Part shown: in pieces, positions 1 through 5,199 of the stretch
Position numbering within the stretch: position 1 is the stretch's first letter
Layout: the number at the start of each line of letters is the position of its first letter
Assembly: GCA_017431585.1 (NCBI GenBank)
Contig: JAFRKU010000046.1
Span: 1-6,645 of the forward strand
DNA: 6,645 bases
Direction of reading: 5' to 3'
Origin: a bacterium
Lineage (GTDB): Bacteria > Patescibacteriota > Microgenomatia > UBA1400 > PJMF01
The notes under the pieces: model-generated
Database searches by the model: none
What the model saw: only the letters and a program-made list of their open reading frames with translations
Told to the model about the DNA's origin: nothing
Made by a program: the position numbers and the translations under genes

Positions 1-26
1 CAATGAACGGCAATAATCTTAACCAT
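1..26 (-). CDS. Possible N-terminus of a next minus-strand gene (eight codons visible)
   Basis: On the minus strand an ATG at 26 opens a frame reading MVKIIAVH up to the window edge. The pattern (Lys then a short hydrophobic beta-strand) resembles the first strand of nucleotide-binding proteins such as ParA/MinD ATPases, but eight residues cannot identify a family. No Shine-Dalgarno or convincing promoter is visible between the terminator and this ATG. It competes with the + strand reading frame over the same bases; at most one is likely real. Confidence 0.2.
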
Positions 27-113
27 TGTGTGACCGCTACGAATGAGATTTATTGTCGGATTAACCAGGGTAGATATGAGGGCCGACCCGTTCGTTGTCT
101 CGTCGACTACTAA
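1..113 (+). CDS. Possible 3' end of a convergent gene (unrecognised, partial at the left edge)
   Basis: The + strand frame beginning at position 3 (an ATG) is open for 36 codons and closes with TAA at 111-113, overlapping the first bases of the terminator palindrome, whose strong T-tract serves this direction. A stop set against a terminator that faces it is what the end of a real gene looks like, and it mirrors the way the minus-strand gene ends on the other side. The visible peptide ends 'GRYEGRPVRCLVDY' and has three cysteines; I do not recognise it. The frame may begin off-window or at the ATG. The other two + frames contain early stops. Codon third positions give no strong bias, so coding is unproven, and a competing minus-strand start lies within 1-26. 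Confidence 0.33.
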   Translation, partial: MNGNNLNHCVTATNEIYCRINQGRYEGRPVRCLVDY

Positions 114-143
114 AAGTGTCGTTAACGACACTTTTTATTTTTT
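112..143. terminator. Intrinsic terminator: perfect 24-bp palindrome with a + strand T-tract
   Basis: Positions 112-135 are a perfect palindrome: 9-base arms AAAAGTGTC and GACACTTTT flank the self-complementary GTTAAC. On the + strand the stem runs into TTTTT, A, TTTTTT (132-143), an excellent intrinsic terminator for rightward transcription. On the minus strand the stem is followed only by TTTT and then AGTAG, a weaker tract, although it lies directly after the stop codon of the last operon gene (137-135). It is therefore likely bidirectional, ending the glycosylation operon from the right and a possible convergent gene from the left. The stem is read directly; termination efficiency is inferred. 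Confidence 0.8.
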
Positions 144-1682
144 CAATTTGTACACTTGCAGCGTTGGTGACTCCGTTGCCGGCCGTGGCCACTGCTCAAT
201 TAATTCCAAACGAGTGTCTACCACTTCCAATCGGTGCGAATTGACGACCAAAAAAGTTTGCGGATACTGCGCGATGACGTCTTGCCACTCTTCAAAGTTA
301 TCATCTTTCACCGGCCAACCAACGCCTTCGATGCGCACCCGGTTGCGGCTGTCGCGACCGTAAAAATATATTTGCAAACCGTCCGGCAGTGTCCCAATGT
401 GGCCTTCCGTCAGCACCAGCGCCGACTGCGTGGCGGTCAGTTGCTCCAACAAGTCCACTGCCGGCTCAATTCCGTACCCCGCCGACCACTCCGCGCGCAA
501 CTGCATGTCGTCCGCTCTCGCCAGCGGCACCGTGTCGGGCGCGACCACCAGCCAGCCAGCGTATCCCATGTGCGCCACCAGCAGTCCCGCGGCTACCAAC
601 GTCTTGGCGCGCTTCGCGCGCCAACTCGCCATCCCTAAAACCAGCGACATCACGATCAGCGGCAGCAGCGGCAACAAGTAGCGCGGATACACCACCTTGC
701 CCAGACACCAAATCGGCGCACCCAAACACAGTGCACTCATCAGCAGCAAACCGGGCACTCGCTGACCACGCCGCCACGCCCCGACTGCCGCCCCGATGCT
801 CACGCACATACTGACGCCCCCGATATACCAGCCGAGCGTGGTCGCAAAAAACTTTGAGTTATCCAGTAATATGCGCCCCGGTTGGCGGATAGCGTCACCC
901 AGCGAATACAGGAAGTCGCTACCGCGGGCGAAAATTTGACTAAAAGCTGGCGCCCACTTCAGCGTCGCAAACATGATGAGTGCCACCGCACAGGCGACGG
1001 CCAGCGGCCAGAGCAATTGCCACATTTGTTGCCAGCGCGCCCGCCCGCTTTCCCGCCGCTGCCACCAGTACAGCGGGAGACTAACGAGCATCGGTACGAT
1101 CATCAGACAAGAAAACTTCGTCCACATACCCAGCCCGAAAGCGCCGCCGGCCAGCACTGCCCACCCGAAACTTGCTTTCGGGTGGCGCGCGCAGCCGGCG
1201 GCCAGACTCCGCTGCGCCGCGTAAAACGTCGCCAGCGTCCACAACGCCACGCCGGTATCCATCAGCGCCAGCCGATTATTCACCAGCAAGCCCGGACAAA
1301 AACATACTAAAGCCCCCGTCCACCAGGACACGGCGGCTCGCTTGTCCCACAAGCGCACCGTCGCGATCGTCAGCGCGATCAGCAACCCGCTTGTCAGCAC
1401 CGCCACTAGTCGCCCCGCCACCAGCGGATCACTCAACACCGTCAAAAACGGTATCATGCCCCAAATATGCAGTGGTGTCTTGCCGTCATTGAGCGCATAA
1501 AAACCAAACCGTCCCCAATCGGACATCGCCAGTTGCGCCCAGTAAATATAAATGGCTTCATCGGCAAAAACCGGCAGCCGCGTCAAAAACGGTAAACGCA
1601 CCGCCACGCCCACCACCGCCCACCCGGCAGCGATCGCACCCGCCGGCCACTGACTAATTTTTTGCTTGAGATCCTGCCACAT
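135..1682 (-). CDS. GT39-like integral membrane glycosyltransferase with an extracytoplasmic tail domain, last gene of the operon
   Basis: A 515-residue GT-C protein. Residues 17-36 form the first membrane segment, followed by 'FADEAIYIYWAQ' (39-50), whose D41-E42 matches the catalytic acidic pair of GT39/ArnT/PMT enzymes, then 'NDGKTPLHIW' (65-74), 'LALMDTGVALW' (138-148), 'WTKFSCLM' (187-194) and 'YPRYLLPLLPL' (332-342). About ten or eleven hydrophobic segments end near residue 381. Residues 385-515 form a soluble, probably outward-facing tail containing 'LTEGHIGTLPDGLQIYFYG' (424-442); as I recall, similar tails occur in Candidate Phyla Radiation proteins, but I have no name for the domain. 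ATG at 1682 starts inside the preceding gene; an AGGAAG lies 17 bases upstream, too far to be a normal ribosome site, so coupling or an internal promoter is possible. Sampled rows are about 61% GC, clearly above the first GT39-like gene at about 43%. TAA at 137-135 abuts the terminator palindrome. Sugar and acceptor are unknown. Confidence 0.85.
   Translation of the reverse strand: MWQDLKQKISQWPAGAIAAGWAVVGVAVRLPFLTRLPVFADEAIYIYWAQLAMSDWGRFGFYALNDGKTPLHIWGMIPFLTVLSDPLVAGRLVAVLTSGLLIALTIATVRLWDKRAAVSWWTGALVCFCPGLLVNNRLALMDTGVALWTLATFYAAQRSLAAGCARHPKASFGWAVLAGGAFGLGMWTKFSCLMIVPMLVSLPLYWWQRRESGRARWQQMWQLLWPLAVACAVALIMFATLKWAPAFSQIFARGSDFLYSLGDAIRQPGRILLDNSKFFATTLGWYIGGVSMCVSIGAAVGAWRRGQRVPGLLLMSALCLGAPIWCLGKVVYPRYLLPLLPLIVMSLVLGMASWRAKRAKTLVAAGLLVAHMGYAGWLVVAPDTVPLARADDMQLRAEWSAGYGIEPAVDLLEQLTATQSALVLTEGHIGTLPDGLQIYFYGRDSRNRVRIEGVGWPVKDDNFEEWQDVIAQYPQTFLVVNSHRLEVVDTRLELIEQWPRPATESPTLQVYKLKK
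604..624. repeat. Intragenic inverted repeat (9-bp arms, 3-base loop)
   Basis: TTGGCGCGC at 604-612 and GCGCGCCAA at 616-624 are perfectly complementary around TTC. On the coding strand the apex is GCGAAGC, a sequence known to form an exceptionally stable DNA mini-hairpin. It encodes the basic loop 'SWRAKRAK' (residues 353-360) of the last GT39-like protein. Confidence 0.5.
1161..1185. repeat. Intragenic inverted repeat (10-bp arms, 5-base loop)
   Basis: CCACCCGAAA at 1161-1170 is the exact reverse complement of TTTCGGGTGG at 1176-1185, separated by CTTGC. It lies within the last GT39-like gene and encodes 'HPKASFGW' (residues 167-174), in the loop between two membrane segments. No poly-T tract follows on the coding strand, so it is not a standard terminator. 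Confidence 0.5.
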
Positions 1683-2856
1683 ATTTTTGATAAATCATTC
1701 TTCCTACTATTATAATAGTATACACCACCGCCGGCCCCCAACTAATCAGTTGTTGCCACCCCAGCGTCGCGCTGTCGTAACCATTAAGCCACAAATACGG
1801 CCCGTACCGATACAAACTACTCGCCGTCAAAATGATCAGCAGCGCCCGGACATATCGGCTGCGACAAAGCGGCGCGAAAGTCAGCGCCCACACCAAATAC
1901 CACGGATGAAACAATTGTGACCGCGCCGTCATCAGCGGCAATACCATCATGACGGCACTCCCATCGCCTACATATTTTTTAAGCCTCTCGCACCATTGCG
2001 GCCACCACGCTGCACCCCACGCCACTATCATCACTGGCAACAGCGCCAACGTGGCAAATTTGATACTCAGCGACAATATATATAAAAGTACACTCGTCGT
2101 CACGCTGACAAATCGATTTTTCGCACTTGGGAGCCAGGCTAAAACGAAGCTTAGCAACGCCGGCAGCATCATCCATAAATCATTGTGTCCATTGCCCAAA
2201 ATTTCTATCAGTACCAAAGGATTTAACGCTAGCCACCAGCCATAATCCGCCACCTTACTTTGGCGGCGAGCCGCCAGCCGCCGATACACCGCCAGCATTC
2301 CGGCCCACAAGCCCACGTTAATCAATTTGTGCGCCAGCCAACTCAAGCTAAATTTCACCCCCGTCGCCCACACCGGCAACAGCGACAGCAACGTAAAGCC
2401 GTAACCGTAAGGCGCGGCGGTGTGGACATTATGCATAAACCGCACCCAGTCGTCGCCCGCGAAATCCAGTGCCACTTGCACATGCGGATTAGCATGATAC
2501 ACCAGTACCATTTTGGCATTGAATAAATAATTAAACACGTCGTAAGACAAAGCATTATACGAGCACACAAAAGGCACTGCCAAAATTATCACCGTCGTCC
2601 AAAATTGTTTGGCGCTGGCGAATTTTATGGTGCGCGCCATCGCCAGCCACAGACCCAAAAGCAGTGTGATTAAAATCACATATATACTCGTCACCAACAT
2701 GCGATCACTATAAAAATTGTCCCACAAAAAATTTTGCGCTTGCCAATAAAGTTTATTCGTTGACAACACCAAACCGGGCGCACACGAAATCCACGACCAC
2801 GCCGCATACAAGCAGCCGACGAGAAAAAAACTTACCAACAAAATTTTTTGTCTCAT
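1654..2856 (-). CDS. GT87/MptB-like polytopic mannosyltransferase (GT-C, polyprenyl-phosphate-sugar dependent)
   Basis: A 400-residue membrane protein with about ten hydrophobic segments, resembling the DUF2029/GT87 and MptA/MptB group that extends mannans from polyprenyl-phosphate mannose on the outer face of the membrane. Supporting motifs: 'SYDVFNYLF' (104-112) in the first large loop, where the Asp is the likely catalytic acid; 'YHANPHVQ' (120-127); 'PYGYGFTLLS' (149-158); 'LNPLVLIEILGNGHNDLWM' (211-229), a strong signature of this group; 'SIKFATLALLP' (264-274); and 'FHPWYLVWAL' (316-325). A basic cytoplasmic loop 'YRRLAARRQSK' lies at 191-201. ATG at 2856 overlaps the TGA of the ALG5-like gene as ATGA, and no Shine-Dalgarno is visible, so re-initiation is likely. 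The gene ends in TAG and overlaps the next gene by 29 bases. The family is fairly sure; the exact linkage and the sugar are not. Confidence 0.85.
   Translation of the reverse strand: MRQKILLVSFFLVGCLYAAWSWISCAPGLVLSTNKLYWQAQNFLWDNFYSDRMLVTSIYVILITLLLGLWLAMARTIKFASAKQFWTTVIILAVPFVCSYNALSYDVFNYLFNAKMVLVYHANPHVQVALDFAGDDWVRFMHNVHTAAPYGYGFTLLSLLPVWATGVKFSLSWLAHKLINVGLWAGMLAVYRRLAARRQSKVADYGWWLALNPLVLIEILGNGHNDLWMMLPALLSFVLAWLPSAKNRFVSVTTSVLLYILSLSIKFATLALLPVMIVAWGAAWWPQWCERLKKYVGDGSAVMMVLPLMTARSQLFHPWYLVWALTFAPLCRSRYVRALLIILTASSLYRYGPYLWLNGYDSATLGWQQLISWGPAVVYTIIIVGRMIYQKYVAGSQAKN
1705..1720. repeat. Perfect 16-bp AT-rich palindrome containing TATAAT, in the 3' end of the MptB-like gene
   Basis: TACTATTATAATAGTA reads the same on both strands and contains TATAAT in either orientation. 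It lies 22 bases upstream of the start of the last gene, where a -10 element for that gene could sit. A -35 partner is poor: the nearest upstream TTGGGG is 21 bases before TATAAT, outside normal spacing. It codes for part of the last membrane segment of the upstream protein (Tyr-Thr-Ile-Ile-Ile-Val), so an AT-rich Ile/Val run alone may explain it. The promoter reading is weak. Confidence 0.3.
2261..2276. repeat. Intragenic inverted repeat (6-bp arms, 4-base loop)
   Basis: TGGCGG at 2261-2266 pairs with CCGCCA at 2271-2276 around CGAG. It lies in the MptB-like gene and encodes part of the arginine-rich cytoplasmic loop 'RRLAARRQ' (192-199). This is a local GC-rich patch: the 60-base row holding it is about 60% GC. 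Confidence 0.4.
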
Positions 2857-3626
2857 GATTTATATTTGCCAGTCCAAGACGCCCATCTGATCCGAATAAT
2901 GTCGCGCAACATCCGCAAACTATCTTTCACCGGCGCCACTCGCTGACTGGGGCGATGCTGCCACAACACCGGAATTTCCGCAATACTCATTTTTTTCAAA
3001 CGTGCCAAATACAAAACTTCCACGTCAAAAGCCCCAGTGAAAGCATCCTTTTTGGCCGCGCGCTCACCGGCGTACACATGCAACCGCGGGAAAATCGCGC
3101 GCGTCGCTTTCGCCGAAAACAATTTGAAACCGCACTGGCTATCCTTAATGCCCGGCAAGACGATAATTTGTGTCAGCACATTAAAACCCCAACCCATAAT
3201 ATGCCGGTATATCGGCTCTTTTTCTCGTTTAGCCCCTTGCGCCCCTCGCGAGCCGATCACAATCTGATGATCTTTAGTGGACGGAAACAATTTTTCCACT
3301 TCGCACAAAGGTGTTGATTGGTCAAAGTCGCTAAACAGTCGCCACGCTCCGCGAGCCGCTAGCATCCCGGCGCTCACTGTCGGGCCCTTGCCTGCGTGAC
3401 CATTGGCTATCACTCGCGCGTACTGATGTTCGTCGGCAAACTTTTGCAAAATTTCCCGCGTCTTGTCCGTGCTGCCATCGTCCACAAAAATCACTTCGTA
3501 AGTGTAATCGCAAGTTTGCAAATAACCGTCAATTTTTTCCAGCACGCCCCGTTTGATATTCTCCGTTTCGTTGTAAGCGGGGATCACCACCGATAAAAAA
3601 ATTTCGTCGTTGCTTTTGTTGCTCAT
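2853..3626 (-). CDS. ALG5-like family 2 glycosyltransferase (polyprenyl-phosphate beta-glucosyltransferase type)
   Basis: A 257-residue GT-A fold enzyme predicted to load a sugar, glucose in characterised ALG5 relatives, onto polyprenyl phosphate. Motifs in order: 'LSVVIPAYNETENI' (11-24), 'VDDGSTDKT' (48-56), 'AGKGPTVSAGM' (78-88), the metal-binding D-F-D at 100-102 in 'SDFDQSTP', 'IGSRG' (124-128), 'KDSQCGFKLF' (161-170), 'FDVEVLYLA' (200-208) and 'WQHRPSQRV' (222-230). The CGFKLF and FDVE blocks are the hallmark of this subfamily. Family members usually have D-A-D where this one has D-F-D. There is no obvious membrane segment, so the protein is likely cytoplasmic or peripheral, unlike eukaryotic ALG5, which has an N-terminal anchor. 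The start is ATG at 3626, whose ATGA overlaps the TGA of the preceding gene by four bases. TTG at 3644 would only add a non-conserved 'MGTFRT'. An AGGA lies just two bases before the ATG, too close to be ideal. The gene ends in TGA, which also overlaps the next start. Confidence 0.9.
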   Translation of the reverse strand: MSNKSNDEIFLSVVIPAYNETENIKRGVLEKIDGYLQTCDYTYEVIFVDDGSTDKTREILQKFADEHQYARVIANGHAGKGPTVSAGMLAARGAWRLFSDFDQSTPLCEVEKLFPSTKDHQIVIGSRGAQGAKREKEPIYRHIMGWGFNVLTQIIVLPGIKDSQCGFKLFSAKATRAIFPRLHVYAGERAAKKDAFTGAFDVEVLYLARLKKMSIAEIPVLWQHRPSQRVAPVKDSLRMLRDIIRIRWASWTGKYKS

Positions 3627-5194
3627 TGTCCTGAATGTTCCCAATGATAAATTTTCACATTTTGTCCCGGCAAAGTCAAAGTCTCGCTCTTCCTCTCTTC
3701 CGGATAAGTAATAATTTCAAAAATCGGCGTGCCATAAAAATCCGTGTCGCCCATTTCATCAATGATAAACAAATGTTGCGCTTTGTCGCTCTCGCTACTG
3801 TCCAGCAAACGTGACCGCTTCGTGCTCAGCAAATAGCGATAATTTTGCGCCGCATAATCGCGCGACTCACCCACCGCCACCAAGTTGTAGGTTTCGCCCG
3901 CCGGCAAATGCTCAATTATTTTGTCCACCACTGCTTGCTGATGAGCGATGCTCATCGGATTGTCGCGATACAAAGTCGGTCGCCAATTGCCAGCTACAAA
4001 CAGTAGCATAAACGCCCCGGTGATATACGCCCACCATTGTTTGTTCCACGCTAGCACGTCGCCCCACCACCAGCACCACACCGGGATCAAATATAAAATG
4101 TAATGATTAAAAAGTGAATGTTGGTAAAACGCCAAAATGATCACTGACAACATCACCGTTGTCACTAAAATATTCCGCGCCGGGCTGAAACGCAGCTTCT
4201 GTCGCTCCCAACTCAGAGCCAGGCTAAATACCACAATTGCCGCTCCTAAAATCACCCGCGGATAATAGATATCCAAAGTCGGCCACATCAAAGTTGTGGC
4301 CACGTGTCCCACTCGTCCCCACACATTTTTAGCGGCACTCATCAAAGTGGTGGCTACGCTCGCGTCAGCGGCCACGAAACTTTCTTCTTGCACAAAGACG
4401 TGACTTAAAGCGCTGATATTAAACCAACCGTGTTTCCAGTCAAAAAGCACCAGCGGCACAAATGTTACCGCCAAAACTCCGATCCCCATCAGCGTTTGTC
4501 GCCAAAAATCCGTCCGCGTATACCATCGTTTTTCTCCACGGTGCGTCCAAATTTGCGCCAGCCACACTAAACCGGCGACCGCCACCGGAATCAAATTGAC
4601 ATAATGCAACTGCAACAACAGTCCCATCAGCAAACCGTTGACCCACCAGTAACGCGGGTTTTCCCACGCCCGACACAAAAAATAATACAGCAGCAGTGCG
4701 CCGATAATCGTCAAATTCGGATTCCAACTAAAACGCGAGTATTCCACCGCGATGCTGGACAAACTCAGCAACACGCTGGCAATCGCCGCCGCCCGATGAC
4801 CCACCATTTTTTGCCCCAAAGCATACATCAAAACAATCGCGATACAATTGACAATTGCCACCCCGATCACCGGTCCCATCGGACTCGGATAAGACACCAG
4901 CAACCACGGCAACATGAAATAATAATAAAAAGGACCCAAATACATATTGCCTACGCTCGTCACTGGCCCCACAAAAACCAAGTCTCCGTGGCGAAAAATG
5001 TCCGCCACCACCATCGCGTCGCGGCCTTGATCCGACAAAAACATAGCCTGCTCAATTTTGTCAAAGCGCAACACCGCCCCCACCACTAACGCCGCCACCA
5101 CCATACCAACTTCCAGCCGATGATACTTCCACTCGTCAGCTAGTGCCTTTTTGCACTTTTCAAAAATACTGGTAAACCAACTATTTTTTGACAT
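3623..5194 (-). CDS. GT39/ArnT-like integral membrane glycosyltransferase (GT-C fold)
   Basis: A 523-residue multi-spanning protein resembling dolichyl-phosphate-mannose-protein mannosyltransferases and ArnT, which use polyprenyl-phosphate sugars outside the cytoplasmic membrane. A short basic N-terminus is followed by a first membrane segment (about 28-43) and then 'FLSDQGRDA' (52-60), where the Asp residues sit at the position of the GT-C catalytic acid. Next come 'GPVTSVGNMYLGPFYYY' (76-92), 'YSRFSWNPN' (152-160) and about ten more hydrophobic segments to residue 400. Residues about 405-523 form a non-membrane tail that carries no motif I recognise. I chose ATG at 5194: GTGATC, which matches the extended anti-SD complement, lies three bases upstream, and the previous gene ends five bases before. 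GTG at 5203 is an alternative, giving a GTGA overlap and three more residues. TTG at 5221 is less likely because it overlaps the previous gene and has no ribosome site. The gene ends in a TGA that overlaps the next start. Sugar and acceptor are unknown. Confidence 0.85.
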   Translation of the reverse strand: MSKNSWFTSIFEKCKKALADEWKYHRLEVGMVVAALVVGAVLRFDKIEQAMFLSDQGRDAMVVADIFRHGDLVFVGPVTSVGNMYLGPFYYYFMLPWLLVSYPSPMGPVIGVAIVNCIAIVLMYALGQKMVGHRAAAIASVLLSLSSIAVEYSRFSWNPNLTIIGALLLYYFLCRAWENPRYWWVNGLLMGLLLQLHYVNLIPVAVAGLVWLAQIWTHRGEKRWYTRTDFWRQTLMGIGVLAVTFVPLVLFDWKHGWFNISALSHVFVQEESFVAADASVATTLMSAAKNVWGRVGHVATTLMWPTLDIYYPRVILGAAIVVFSLALSWERQKLRFSPARNILVTTVMLSVIILAFYQHSLFNHYILYLIPVWCWWWGDVLAWNKQWWAYITGAFMLLFVAGNWRPTLYRDNPMSIAHQQAVVDKIIEHLPAGETYNLVAVGESRDYAAQNYRYLLSTKRSRLLDSSESDKAQHLFIIDEMGDTDFYGTPIFEIITYPEERKSETLTLPGQNVKIYHWEHSGQ

Positions 5195-5199
5195 ATTGA

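Noticed and set aside
43..363. 106-codon + strand reading frame across the terminator
   Set aside because: It runs through the palindrome and T-tract and into the antisense of the GT39-like gene; the peptide is low-complexity Ser/Thr/Arg with no motif.
604..624. REP-like or mobile repeat element
   Set aside because: The three intragenic hairpins share no common sequence and lie in frame within conserved proteins, so they are not copies of one element.
466..807. Minus-strand 113-codon frame nested in the last gene, and several long + strand frames over 234-1500
   Set aside because: The gene is GC-rich, so stops are rare in its other frames. The overlapping GT39-like frame has clear membrane segments and motifs, while these read as Arg/Pro/Ala-rich shadows.
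3627..3644. Upstream TTG start for the ALG5-like gene
   Set aside because: It adds six non-conserved residues and no better ribosome site; the ATG at 3626 forms an ATGA overlap like the next junction.
4604..5089. 161-codon + strand frame, rich in Gln, His and Arg
   Set aside because: It is antisense to the membrane segments of the first GT39-like gene; the composition is what antisense of hydrophobic codons gives, and there is no ribosome site or motif.
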